From NCBI GenBank assembly GCA_013399115.1, contig VXAA01004386.1:52401-116400 (forward strand): a DNA stretch of 64,000 bases, written 5' to 3'. Positions 36,801 to 49,929 of this stretch are shown piece by piece. Numbering within the stretch: the stretch's first letter is position 1; every line of letters begins with the position of its first letter. The stretch comes from Anseranas semipalmata (lineage: Eukaryota; Chordata; Aves; Anseriformes; Anseranatidae). Both the position numbers and the translations under genes were made by a program. The notes beneath the pieces are model-generated. The model made no database searches, was not told the origin of the DNA, and saw nothing but the letters and a program-made list of their open reading frames with translations.

Positions 36801-38720
36801 GATGATCCTTGTGGGTACCTTCCAGCTCCGGATATTCTGCGATTCTGCGATATATTTTAAGACATAACAAAAATACCGATAGGTCAAGGCAGTTGTGCAT
36901 AATCTAAAAAATAGTTTTGTGTTGAAATGCATGAAAATTAAAAGTTTTAAGAGCAGAAATAAAAGTGTTTATTCCTTTTAACCTGCTGTTCGATTACACT
37001 TCTGAATAGCTTCCAACACTTGCAAGTTGTGTTTCAGTAACATATTCAGCCATTGTGTTTGATGACTTTGCTAGCTCTGGTTCCATGATTAAAAGAGACA
37101 TTCCCTTGTATTAACAGAGATATTCACCTTTATTTGTCTCCAAATGCTGATCCTTTCTGTGTTACCTGTACAAATTCTGTACTTTCCTTTCCATAGACAG
37201 TTAATAATAACTCAAAACCTTATTTTTGCTCTTGTACATTTTGGTAAGAAATTCCTAAACGTGACTGGGTTGCTTGCTACAGAACAATGGAGCTGTGTTT
37301 ACAAATGCAGTTTAGACTGCAATACTGAGGAAGTCTGTAGACAAATAATTAGCAGAGATGATTTCCCTAGAGGGGAATATTAATGTTTACTTTTTTCTGT
37401 GTTTTTAATCCAAATCCTAAACCCCTACTCCTGATCTTGTTGAGCAAGCTGTTTGCTGAGTTCATTGGAAACAATGTCTGAGTATGTTCAGGCTCATAGT
37501 AAATAATTAGTACTTACTGTCAGTTCCTTCCATTAATTGTATTTCTTTGCTTATTTCTGTTTGTGCTGTGAGATGTCTTAAAAAGTATCTCATAGCCATA
37601 AAGCTCTGCATTTTCTTCAGTGCTTGGTTCTGCCATTCATTTTCTGCATGACCTCTGCGAAAGTACTTAATCGCTCTTAATAGCATGAGTGGAACAAGAA
37701 CGCATTCATTAATATTTGTGAGGCTGCCAGACACTATGCTGCTGCAAGCATTTACAGTACCTTACAGAAATTATAATTGCACTATCCAGCTGGTTAATAT
37801 TTATCCAGTTATGGAGCAGTTAAACAAAAAGCAGAGAGGCAGACCTACTGTTTTCTCTCAATCAGTATTGAATTTTAAAGGAACTTTTCCATGTTAAAGC
37901 TGTAGAATAAAGCAGGGGATGAAATACCATTAGCGGGTCTCTGTAGAGAATAATGAGCTGAAAGCATGCCCAGTGCTAGGCTGCAATTAGGGTGAGAAGT
38001 GAAATACGGAGAGAATCAGAATACCATTTGCAAATCTCACTTTTCAGAGCGTAACCTTTTCATCCCCACCAGGGGGAGCGTACTCGAAGATAACAATTAG
38101 CAGGCACAAATACTGTGTTGGAAGGCAATGGTTTCCTTCGCCTCTTTCTTGAAATAGAAAGGTACTTTGTGATCTTTGCAAGCAATTTTTTTTTTTTCCT
38201 GAAATTCCTTTTGCTTCAGCTATCACATCATGCTTTTTCTACACCCTGGGCTTTGAAAATATTTTGAACACTTTTTTTTATTTTTTTTTTAAGCATTGAT
38301 ATCAAGTACAAGATTTAGCTTGACATTTATGTAGAACAGAATGTCAAACAGCAAAGTCTCCTACATAATGGCATACACAGCTATTAACATTGTACATGGA
38401 GCTTAGATATATAGTTAAAGAGTAGTGTGAGTATGTATCTGTTCATCTTCATACTTCAGTTTTTCTTTGAAATAATTGGCTCTTTTTGTCTAAAGAAAGA
38501 TACAGCCTCATTTGAAACCAAGATTTAAACATACTGTTAGTAAAATGCCTATTCAGTTTTTCAACACTTCACAAGAAAATCTGAGATATTTTACAGTCTG
38601 CTGCATGAGAAAATATTCATGCAAGTCCCATTGGAACAAATGGACCCACACATATTGTTTACAAGGGGTGCTATCAATATTTTTTTTAGGTGTTTAAAGG
38701 CATTTTTCACTTTGAAATGT
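33900..38720. other. Intergenic sequence upstream of WIPF3
   Basis: AT-rich non-coding sequence with a 54-base CR1 tail (36798-36851) and one clean 9-base hairpin (36082-36108). I see no gene. Confidence 0.65.
36798..36851 (+). mobile_element. Very short CR1 3' tail
   Basis: GATGATCCTTGTGGGTACCTTCCAGCTC followed by ATATTCTGCGATTCTGCGA is the last 50 or so bases of a CR1 in sense orientation, with two copies of the 8-base tail unit. It is an extreme 5' truncation. Confidence 0.8.
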
Positions 38721-40125
38721 ATCATAGAATCATAGAATGGTTTGGGTTGGAAGGGACCTTAAGCATCATCTAGTTCCACCCCCCTGCCATGGACAGGGAC
38801 ACCTCCCACTAGACCAGGTTGCTCAAAGCCCCATCCAACCTGGCCTTGAACACTTCCAGGGATGGGGCATCCACAGCTTCTCTGGGCAGCCTGTTCCAGT
38901 GCCTCACCACCCTCGTAGTAAAGAATTTCATCCTCATATCCAATCTAAATCTACCCTCTAAGTCCACCCTAAGATCTCCCTGGAGCCTTCTCTTCTCCAG
39001 TCTGAACAACCCCAACTCCCTCTGCCTGTCTTCATAGGAGAGTTGCTCCATCCCTCTGATCATCCTCATGGCCCTCCTCTGGACTCGCTCCAACAGGTCC
39101 ATGCCCTTCTCATGTTGGGGGTCCCAGAGCTGAATGCAGTGCTTCAGGTGGGGTCTCGTGAGAGCAGAGTAGATGGGGAGAATCACCTCCCTGGACCTGC
39201 TGGCCATGCTTCTTTTGATGCAGCCCAGGATACGGTTGGCTTTCTGGGCTGCATGTGCACATTGCTGGCTCATGTCGAGCTTCTCATCAACCAACACCCC
39301 TAAGTCCTTTTCCTCAGGTCTGCTTTCAAACCATTCTCCACCCAGCTTGTATTTATGCTTGGGATTGCCCTGACCCAGCTGCAGGACCTTGCACTTGGCC
39401 TTGTTGAACTTCATGAGGTTCACATGGGCTCACCTCTCAAGCTTGTCTATGTCTCTGTGGATGGCATCCCTTCCCTCCAGTGTGTTGACTGCACCAGTCC
39501 AGGGTAACAAGCTTGCTGTGTGCCTTCCTCACTGCCCTCAGGATCTTGAACTCCACCATTTCATTGTCACTGCAGCCAAAGCTGCCCTTGAGCTTCACGT
39601 TCCCCACCAGCCCCTCCTTGTTGGTGAGAATGAGGTCCAAAATAGCACCTCTCCTTGTTGGCTCCTCTCACTTGAAGAAGAAAGTTATCACCAATGCATT
39701 CCAGGAACCTCCAGGATTGCCTGTGCCCTGCTGTGCTGTCCCTCCAACAGATACCGATATGGTTGAAGTCCCCCATGAGGACCGGGGCTTCTGAACGTGA
39801 CACTGCTCCTACCTGTCTATAGAGGGCCTCATCTGCCTGGTCTTCCTGGTTGGGTGGCCTGTAGCAGACTCCCACTACAACATCACCTGTCCCTGCCCTC
39901 CCTTTAATCCTGGCCCATATCCTGGCTCCTCATCCACCCCCAGGCAGAGCTCCATGCACTCCAGTTGCTCATTGACATAAAGGGCAACGCCTCCTCCTCG
40001 TCTGCCCAGCCTGTCCTTACTATAGAGCCTGTATCCTTCCATCCCAACACTCCAGTCATGGGAGCCATCCCACCATGTCTCCATAATGCCAGAGGTCATA
40101 GCCCTGCAGGCGTATGTACATCTCT
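38721..40125 (-). mobile_element. CR1 LINE with internal deletion (endonuclease part fused to RT C-terminus)
   Basis: The element runs from about 40125 (5') to the ATCATAGAATCATAGAATGG tail at 38721 (3'). The 5' part (40099 to about 39500) encodes endonuclease pieces in shifted frames: [42 protein letters not shown] and VLMGDFNH. The 3' part (about 39495-38809) encodes GAVNTLEGRDAIHRD and a long open C-terminal frame with [60 protein letters not shown] and [20 protein letters not shown]. The core RT motifs are missing between them, so the copy cannot move by itself. Retroelements like this cut target DNA and prime reverse transcription from the nick. Confidence 0.93.
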
Positions 40126-41171
40126 AACTCCTATTGTTCGTTCCTCATGCTATGTGATGTAGTTGATATCTCTCCAAGCCCCCCGAGAACACTTAAAGTA
40201 CTTCAGGCTCATTGTGGGGATCTGAAGAAGGGAGTGCCCTCTGCTGCACTATATGCAGATAGGATTTTCAATCAAATTGTTAGAGGAGAACGACTACACT
40301 TAAAGGACTATCATCACGTTCACTGTCAATATTCTCAGCAGCAGTTACTGATATTATCACTCTCTGGTTTTGTCCCATATGACATTATTATTTTCAGTCG
40401 TTCAATGAGATGAAATTCAATAATAATTTATTATCATGGAATGCTTCTATGCAAAGAGTTTCTTCTCAGTACATATGAACTACATTACCAGCCCCCATAG
40501 GGCAGGGCTGAAGAAGATTATAATGGATAATTTCAGAGGAATGGCTGGTGAGGGGGAAATAAATAAGAATCATTGAGAGTAGAACACAGGTCTCGTTAAG
40601 TGGAAAAATAGGAGTCACAAACTGTGAGCAAGAGAATTTTACAGATAGGAATACAGCGCCGAGATGCTATTGCAGCTGGCCTGTGTGGCTCATTGGAAAG
40701 GCGCTGCTTCAGCAAAAGGGAACGTGTCGCGGAGGTGAGAAGAGACGGAGGAACGAGCCTGCTGAGTGCTGGAGCACTGAAACACTGTTGGGCTGGAGCC
40801 TCGAATGCATGGGACATCTCTATATATTCTTGGAAGGAATTTGACCATTTTCCCTTACGTTTAGGTGGTTGCTGAAGACACCGTACCAGAGGCAGCTATT
40901 GGGAAGAAGGTTGTTGGAAGAGGGAGGCAATTAGATAAGCAGACGGAGGGAAATAATAGCTTCTGTTTGTGATATCCATTGCTTACCTTTCTTGCTCTGT
41001 AGTTGTATCCCTTTCAGACTGGACTTTCAAAATACAGAGCTAGAAAAAAAATGGAAATGAGGAAATATTACAAATATCTATGGACAAAGGTATTTCTATC
41101 TCCCACAGCAATCTCGTGCTGTAGAAAGCACAGGAAGTGGGGAAATCAGTATAGATTAGTGTGCTGCATGC

Positions 41172-41191
41172 TTTTTTTTTTTTTTTTTTTT
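41172..41191. repeat. Poly-T run
   Basis: 20 consecutive Ts. Confidence 0.95.
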
Positions 41192-41404
41192 CCATAAAAC
41201 CCTTTAGAAAGTCTTTAGAAAAGGTGTTCAAGGCCTCGAATCTGTGGCAGGAATTATATTTTACTGAAATTTTTATCTCGCTACATGGAAACACATTTTT
41301 TTTCAGAACAAAACTTGACAATGTATTGGCAATAAGCATCAAAAGGAGAGGGCTGGAATCTCCTCTTCATTCTCTTTCTCCTGATTTTTTTTTTCCTTTC
41401 TCTT

Positions 41405-41408
<4 letters not shown>

Positions 41409-41437
<29 letters not shown>
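41409..41437. repeat. (TC)n microsatellite inside a long pyrimidine tract
   Basis: About 14 TC units, flanked on both sides by T-rich runs that extend the pyrimidine tract from about 41370 to 41450. Confidence 0.95.
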
Positions 41438-41444
<7 letters not shown>

Positions 41445-44348
41445 CTTAAAGATTTTCTTTTCTATTTATGGCAAACTGACACGATAATTTCTGGGAGTTG
41501 GTGGTGTTCCCATAGAAACAGCCTTGATTTGATGATATCACTGCAAGTTGCTGCAGTTATTCTGCTATGTTCTAATTAAAATAAAATATTCCTAGATAAA
41601 TTGCATTTAAATCTTCAGACATTTTTCTGGGTGGCTGGATTGGTCATGTATAATCTCCATTTTTCTTTTGACCATATTTGTGTAGGGGCCAAAAGACTTT
41701 TGATGATCAAGACACCATTCTTTTTGAAGCAATCTTTTTGTCTCAGTTCGCCAGTGTTCATAAAACCCAAGTGGGCTTTTATAGCTAATAATAGTAGTTA
41801 TAAGTGGCTCTAAGTGATTTGTGGAATAAGAGCTGGAACTATTACATGCCACTGACGAGCTGCTTCTTTTACTCAACGTTTAATACTTTGCAATAACAAC
41901 TGTTTTTGTTTCAGAATCTCAATGCACTTTCTGTTGTTATGACTAAAAGTGCTAATGAATTCTGTATTAAAAGCCAGATGTTTAAGTGTCTGGGATGAAA
42001 TTCTCCAGAGAATGTGTTCAACTGCTATGTAGTAACTGTCCTGAAAGTGTTGTAAAGGGCATGGTGTATCAAACACACTCTCTTTTTCATTTTGTTTGCA
42101 TCCACTTCCCCTGTAGGGCATACAAAAGGATTAATTGCCAACTCATATTTTCCAGATACTGCGATGAAAATAAAATTGTGGGCTTTTTCTAGTTGTGAAG
42201 TGCATGAAGTTAGAGGATGGAAGGGCAGACAGAAAGTGTTATTGAAGCAGATGGATACCTTTGAGTTTGTGTGAGCTCGAGAGAGACTCACTGCACTTCT
42301 TACTGATGCAGACAAAGATGCCTCATCTCTGGCAAGAGAAAAATGCTGTTGTGAATTTTGCTACCATCCTGTTTAAGGAGACAAAACACAAAGAGAATAA
42401 CCCAGCTCTCAGTCTCAGATTTCTCAATAAAAGGTAGCATGATTAACACCACAACTTTCACGTCTCCCTAACAAAATTAAGATTAAGTCTTTTTCAGGTG
42501 AGATGGTAATTTATACAAATGTGAAAGTCCGACAGGTAGAAGACCTAAGAACAGAATTTAGAGCAAGATCTTATTTTCCACTTCTGTATTATAAACTTTC
42601 TTTCAAATCCCATCAAACTTCCCATCAAATTTCCTTTTGTTTAGTGCTATTATTGTGCTTTGTCATTGTTTTTTGATCATATATTTATCAAATCACCATG
42701 CTCATCCTCAGATAAACTCTCATAAATAAAGGAACTTTACATGAACATGAAGTAAAATGGGTCAAAAAGATGAACACATTCTTAGAGGATACTGGAATAT
42801 TAAATGTGTCAGGACAGAGATCACCTTTTTATTTTGAGGCTGGAGTGTGCTGTTTATGGTGGGGTCAGGGAAAACTGTCTGAGGATCCTGTATATTGCAG
42901 CAGTTTAAAAAAAAAAAAAAAGGAATATTTCCCTTAGAAAGTACTGCAGTATCCAGAGCCATCCAATCAGCTCATTTCATAAGCACGACATGCACTTCAA
43001 CTAAAAAGCTAAATGAATAAATAAACAAAACAAGCACAGATTAAATCATTTCTAATTGATTTTCCAAGGTTAGCAAAAACACACTGCGCAGAGGAACAGC
43101 TCAGCACTAATCTGACTAATTACTCCAGCATTTAGTGCGAGTGGGCTGCAGAACATGAAGGTCTTCCCCGGAAGTTGCCCCGCTAGCCTGCGGTTTCCCT
43201 TCCCTCTATAAACCTCTGTACAGGGCAGACGCCAGGCTCTACAGGTGCTCTGCAGAAACCCAGAGCTGCCCATTTCACCAGCTGAATCAGTCCCAGCACA
43301 GAGGGCAGCACAACCCCGGAGAAAACAAGTGACCGGCGTGTTGCTAGCAATCAGCCAACACCTCTGGACCACAATGGCTGCCAAGTCTACGGCCAACTGG
43401 AAAGTCGCAAACAAAACACACTTTGAGTGTTTCCAGGAAACAAGGTCACCACCTCTTCACTGGTTATGCCATTTCTTTATTTATGCCGTAGCAGGCAGCT
43501 ACTTTGTCTTAACAGCTAATTTCTGTCTTTTCTATTCCCTCTAGTACCCTCCATCGTACTGAATACTGCCCTCTTCTCCAGCTGGGGGCCAGTTTTGGAG
43601 TCCCCACTAAAAAAGATTGGGATTTAGATGTAGAATTCACCAAAATCAGAGCCACAAAGTGGCTTCTACACAGCTACTGCTTTTAATGTAGTTAATGCTC
43701 TGTGTTTTACAGATCTTTCTCTACACATCTTTGGGGTCAGCTATGTTTATTTTTCATTCTGATTTGTACAGACTGCCCACTTATTTCACTTCTTCCTAAG
43801 CTTTCCAGGTTTTTAGTTTGATGTTTTTAGCAAAGACAGAAAAAATTCCTTTGGGGTTGACTAGAAAACTTCACTTTTTTAAGTAACAGTTCACAAATAT
43901 GCTGTAAATTAAAGACAACTTCTTTATTTTGGAGGGTGGTGCATTTCTTTGTGAGTTTTAATAAAAGTATATTCAGTCTGGAATAAAATGAGAATTATTA
44001 GGCGAAACCATTGCGCTTACACCACAGTCAGCTCAAGGCATCTTAGCAGTGTAAGCAAAAATGAATTTTGCTGTCTGGAGAAGAGGATTGGGGTCTTCCT
44101 ACCACAGGAGGGGAAGGAAGGAGAGGAAGGGCAGAGCTACGATGAAGACCTGAGACGACGGTTCAGGAGTGCTAGACTTGCTGCTGCGAGAGGAATGGGA
44201 GAGTACCAAATTCTGAAATAGCTCGTTCTCTTTCCTAACCAACAGTCCTGATACAGTTTCCAGTCTGGCATTGACAAAATGAGAAGCAGGGCCACGGATG
44301 TCTGCTGCCCATGTAGCTCTCATCCTCTGTGCTGCTTATAGTTGACCT

Positions 44349-44597
44349 AGAATCATAGAATCATTTCAGTTGGAAAAGAACTTCAAGATCATCACGTCCA
44401 ACCATCAACCTGATGTACCGAGTCCCATCACTAAACTATGTCCCTAAGTGCCATGTCCACACATCTCTTAAATACTTCTAGGGATGGGGTCTCCACCACT
44501 TCCCTGGGCAGCCCCTTCCAATGCTTGACCACCCTCTCCATGAAGAAATTCTTCCTAATGTCCAATCTAAACTTCCCCTGGCACAACTTGAGACCAA
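44349..44597 (-). mobile_element. CR1 LINE, 5'-truncated 3' end
   Basis: The plus strand begins AGAATCATAGAATCATTTCAG, continues TTGGAAAAGAACTTCAAGATCATC, and runs through ACCACTTCCCTGGGCAGCCCCTTCCAATGCTTGACC to TCTAAACTTCCCCTGGCACAACTTGAG. This is the CR1 3' UTR and the last ORF2 codons in reverse. Confidence 0.9.
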
Positions 44598-44599
44598 GG

Positions 44600-47500
44600 T
44601 ACATATCCAGCCTCCACTTAGGGTACAGGAAGCCTGTGTTCAGGCCTGACTTGGGGTAAGGAATTATATTTAGGTCTGATATTTTAGGAGAATACCTTGG
44701 TCATTGACTGTTGAAAGTGAATATCTGCTCTTGAAACTGTCCACTTTTTTCCACTCCAGATATTGGAGCTGGGACTGGAAGTCACAGATGAGTGCCTTGA
44801 GCAGCACCATTGCTCACTGGTCTGAAGAACATCTGAACTGTATGAAGAACCTGTGTGGGAAGGGCTGTGAGAAAAGTTTTGTTGCCTTGTCTTTGACATT
44901 AAACCTAGATGTCATTCTTCGTTCCCAAAGCATGGCATTATTCTTGATTCTCACAAAATAATCCAATTTTTTCATTCTGCTTTTCACCCAGTTCACCACA
45001 CAACTGAGTTTTATATTTGGTTTTACATTATTTTAACTACAATATGCTTTTATGTCATCAGTTCCCACCCTTATTGAAGCAGTTCCCTGCAAGGTTCAGG
45101 TGTTGCATAAATTTGAACTGAGCCTTCAAAAGACAGAAGAAAGGGGTTTTCTTTCTGCTTCTGAATCAGATTATGTTTTCTTTTCCTAGTTTTTAAAGTT
45201 CTGCATGTTTTTATGGAGCTCTGCCAATCTGATTCGTCTATTCAGTATCTATTTCTGCAACCTTAGGGCTTACACACGTGACTGAGGCATAAGTTACTGC
45301 ACAGGAGTCAAGCCATGGCAACTGCCTGTGTTCAGGCTTAGCAAATGCAATGGAATGTGAGTTATCTTAAACCTCTTTCATGATGGGCTTATCTGTACTT
45401 TCCTGGGATGCTGCTGGGTATCATTATTCCAGTTGCACTGATTTCTCTATTTCTGTATCCCCCTATCCTGTTAGTAATTAAATCACCTCCTGCTATACAT
45501 TTAACCTTTAAAATCTTTTCTTTTTTATTTCATTTGAATTGACAGCTGCTGCAGATACCTTACCATACTTTACTCTTATGTGGATGTCTGTTGTAAAAGT
45601 TATAGACTGGTTAGAAGCAGGTTTTCAGTGCAGAAGAAAGAAAGAACAAGAGTGAATACCAACCAGTCTGTACACAAAGGCAGCAAATCCCTTTCTAAAT
45701 GATCACCTGCTCTATAACAGACCTCTCATCTTACCTGAATGCTGATGTGTCAGACTCCAAAGGTCTGATGAAAACTGATGGATGAAGAAGGATGTGCCAA
45801 GGGGGCACCTAAGAGCATGAGGCCACCTGACAGATGCGAGACCAGGGCTCCTGCTGCTTGGGGGTGACCTTGGTGCAGCCCTTCTTTGGTTATGGGGTGG
45901 CTCTCAGAGGCACAGTCAGGGCTGCTGGCTGCATCTCAGGCACATTTGTATTGCAAATGCTAGAGATCCAGGCTCGGCAGGGAGGAATAGGTTAACGCAA
46001 TTCAAAAAGGGCCTGGAAAACAGCAAGTCTAATTATTACAGTTGTGCAACTGAAGTAAAGAGAGGAGTGTGACTACTAAGGGCTCATATACCAGACAAAT
46101 GAGCAGAATGTCTGTAGTCTATCCAGGGACTAAGAGTGGTTTACAAAAGATACCTGTAGTATCACATCTGTAGACAAGTCCAGCTACAGCATTAAAAGAT
46201 AATAGCCTGACCTGAGTACCCACCATTGCTAAGGCCTGGAGCTTGTGTGCATCCTTACACAAGCTTAAGTGTGTTAAGTATTTAACCATTTAGAAAGCAC
46301 ATGATGAAAGAAAATACCCAGCAATATGCTACAAGGTATGATGAACTAAATACACGTATACAAGAGAGACTTGCAGCTTGAGGGTTATGGGATTCAGGTA
46401 GCTGGACAACTGACCGCTGCCTGATTGACAGTAAGCCATTGCTGTTTGTTATCCTATCTTAATAAGGTAAGCCTAGTGATAAATCTGGTGTCAAGTTGAG
46501 CTCTGTGGAGGAGCAAGGCTGTGAGTGAATTTGGTTCCTGGAAAAACTAGGATTTGAAATCAATTTAGGAGCATTCAATTGTGGCTTAGCAGCTGCACCC
46601 CGGAGAGCCAGGCGTACCTTGGGGGAGCAGCCAGTGCAGGGGGCTGTGGGAGGAAATCAAGTGAGAGAGCTTTGTTCTCATGGCATGAAACACAACGCAT
46701 CCGAAACAAATAAACAGAAATATTTTTAAACCAACACCTTCCCATCCACATTTTTAGCCTACGGGGCCTTGGCTTACCCTGCTAACACACAGAGATGGAA
46801 CTAAAGCAATTCCAACATCTAATCCCTCTCTAGAATCCAAACTCAACCTTCTTTCCAAAAATGAGCTATATATGGACCAAATGTGGATCACACTTTTGCA
46901 TCTCAGGGTCTTCCCTACAGTTTACTCTAGGAATATTCTTCCCTCATTGTTTGTATAATGAAATGCAGCAGTTATTTAGTAGCCTACTGTGAAATGAAGA
47001 ATGAGACCACCTGTCAATGTCTGGTGGAGCTGGGTGCAGCAAAATCATCCTGCCAAGTCACCAGGAGGCTGCCACATGTTCAGAAGACATTAGTGCAATC
47101 ATGGGACACCTACAAAATCTGCCCTGAACGTCTGCAGTCAGGTGATTACTTTCTGTAAGTGCTTTTATCTCTCTGACAGATTGTTCATTGCAGCATTGGG
47201 TCTGTGAACAGTTGGCCTGCTTGACTGTTTTGTTACTCTAACATTAATGAAATAGTATAAACACATTATAATCAAGAAAGTTGCACGGATTAAATGGAAG
47301 CAACCAAACGCTGCCTTAGACCCATGAGCAGATCTTTATGTTTGGAGACAGTTGCCAAAATGGTGACTATTTTCATCATATTCTCCACACAGAGCAGTAA
47401 AATCTGTGCTTTACATGTTAAATTTCCACGAATGTGTATGAATATGTAAAAAGGAAAGTGATATGGTTTGACATAAATGTGGTTGTCATTACTGTAGCAA

Positions 47501-49924
47501 AGTATACACACACACAACACAAGGGGATGCTGGTAAAGAAATCTGATCCTCATTTTCTACTTCAGTCTCTCAACATGGTTCAAGCTGACAAAAGGATTAA
47601 CAATGTAGTCACATCACAGAGGTTAGAAGTCACAAACTGACACTGCTACTATTGCAATTACTGTAGAAATAAGAACACAGGCAAAGAGACTGAGAGACCA
47701 TTTTGATAGTGTTGTTCATAGCTCTTTATTCATTAAACCAGTAGAAGTCTAAAAGCACCAGTTCATCGTTCAACCCCTTGGCCAAATTTCATCTGCTTGA
47801 AGTAGCCAAGTCTGGCTGAACTGAAGTGCAAACCCCCTTGCAGTACGTGATACAGATCCCATCTGTGCTGATTCACAGAGGCATATTACAGCTCACAGCT
47901 GCGATGCAGTAACTCTTCAGCTCGAACTGCAGCAGCACACAGATCCTCAAGGTTTGTTTCCCCCAGGGTCCCTGATTCATTCCTCAGTGTATCAGTCAAG
48001 ACAACAGGCTGCATAAAGGCTTCCATTGCAAAAAAAAGAAATTGCATGCAAGACCTTGATATGATTGAGAAGATAGACTAGTAAACATGATTAGATGGCA
48101 CCACATTCTAGACAGCCTGCATCAGCAGGTTTTGATGTCCATGTAGCCGACTGGGACATTAACTTTGGACAGTATCTCCACTAAGCAAAGCTTTACACTA
48201 ATCAAGGAATTGCAATTGTGTGATCAATTTGCAAGCATTTTTTTNACAACAAGGTGCACAAATCAGACAGTTTAATTCACCAACAGCAACACGAGTAGAG
48301 GACAGATAATACACTGATATTGAGGTGCTTTGCATCATTATTCCCTGCTGCTGCCCACTTTACCTCTAGATTTTGTACTGCATAACCTATATCAGCTTAA
48401 AACCAAATACAATTAAGCCAATACATGCTAACCATCATCTGGATAAAATAAGGCTGATCTAGTCCCTTGAATTTAGAATTTATTCCCGACCAGTGTTCTT
48501 TTGCACCAAGAGCACTGTCATAATCCGGTATAATCCTCACCAATTTGCATGAACCCATGAGTGCTGGAGCTTTACATCTCCCACAGTCTTTATGACTGCA
48601 CCCTGCTCATTACACAACAAATCAGTGGCTACACCCTGTCCCTTAAAGCAGCAGGAAGCTTTAAGCTCTGGCATTCCTCCCAGGTCTTAAACAAACACAT
48701 ACCTGGGTACATGGTTTTATGAACATATTCCAGCTATGAGTAACGTTTGTATAACTACATGCATGATAAAGCATTGGGGTATTTTAGTTTTGTCACAGTA
48801 TCTTCAGGGCATGAACTGTACATGCTCTACAGTGAGACTGTGACACCGGTAGTGGCCACATCCTGGGCACAGTCTGCTCTGATACCTGTGCAGTGACTGG
48901 AGCTGGAGCTTGCTTTTAGATTGAGCGTCCTCTGGAATTGGCTGAAGTTGGACCTAAGCGTGAGATCTGTCTTCAAAGATAAAGTTTCCACTGCCATCTT
49001 CATGTAAAATTTCCTTCAGGTCTACTCCTGAGAGGGTTTGCAGCAGTCCTCAACAGGAAGCCTGTTGGTATCAGCGGTTTGGAGAATGGCCTTTCCTGAG
49101 ACGTAAGCCAAGGTTCCCAAGCTAAGGTAGCCTGTGTTGGGTCGTTGACTCAAAACAGGGTGCAATGCAGTTACAAGAAGCTCTTTATTCCAGAGACTGA
49201 GGGAAAAGGCATCTTGTGTATGTGTGTGTTTTTCCACTTCTGCAGTTGATTGCATTGGGTGATATATGTGGTTGGTCACATCACAATGAATTACCTACGG
49301 GAACATTTCATGATGATAAGGTTCATGGTTCACTAGAGACATAAAAGACTTTCTTTGTTTAAGTGCCCAGAAAGAAGTTGCTCTTTGGCATTTTTATTTT
49401 TCTTTGAATAAATCATGTGAAACTAGAGACTTGTCCCCCACCTCGTGTGTGACATTTTAAAAAACCGGGATAAACAGGAGAGGATTAATGATTATGTAAG
49501 CACTGCATTTCACAAAGGGCAGGATCCCAAACACCCTCGCTTTTGTTAGGTGGCAGATCTCAGCCTGCAGAAATTCTGGATGAAATTACTTCTCACAAAG
49601 TCCAGCATCATGGGAGGGATGCACCACGGGCCAGGAGCTGGCCACCTCTGATAGCGTAGCTGCTCCTAAACCCAAATTTCCTGAGGACCTTGTTTTCCTT
49701 CTGTATAGTTGAATTTTATGAACAGTCAGTAATGTGAGACCAGAGGAGGACTGGTGATTGCAGAGCCTTCCAAAGGTACTGAGGAACGCAGAATTAAATT
49801 GGTCGGAAAAAACTATTTAAAGATGACTTTGAAGAAATTGCTAGTTGTAACCCCAAGCATTAAGATAATCTAAAAGTGATATGAAGGTCTGTCAACTGTG
49901 TAGAAGAATTAATGATGTCAGTTT
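44600..49924. other. Intergenic non-coding sequence
   Basis: No gene recognised. Two minus-strand AATAAAGAGCT strings (about 47730 and 49180) and a single N at 48245 are the only marks I noticed. Confidence 0.6.
48245..48245. other. Single ambiguous base at the end of a T run
   Basis: The N directly follows seven Ts. This is the same pattern as the N in the WIPF3 exon, and suggests uncertainty about homopolymer length. Confidence 0.8.
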
Positions 49925-49929
49925 TGTGG

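Larger units (their letters stand above)
40130..44348. other. Intergenic non-coding sequence
   Basis: No supported gene. A locally CpG-richer patch at 40650-40760 and another at 43160-43400 stand out from AT-rich DNA. A long T/C-rich tract lies near 41370-41460. Confidence 0.6.

Noticed and set aside
40670..40740. tRNA-like string TGGCTCATTGG
   Set aside because: Only the A box is present; no B box and no cloverleaf arms could be formed.
43160..43400. TATA-like CTATAAA and GC-richer block as an LTR
   Set aside because: No paired LTR, no TG...CA borders and no retroviral frame nearby.
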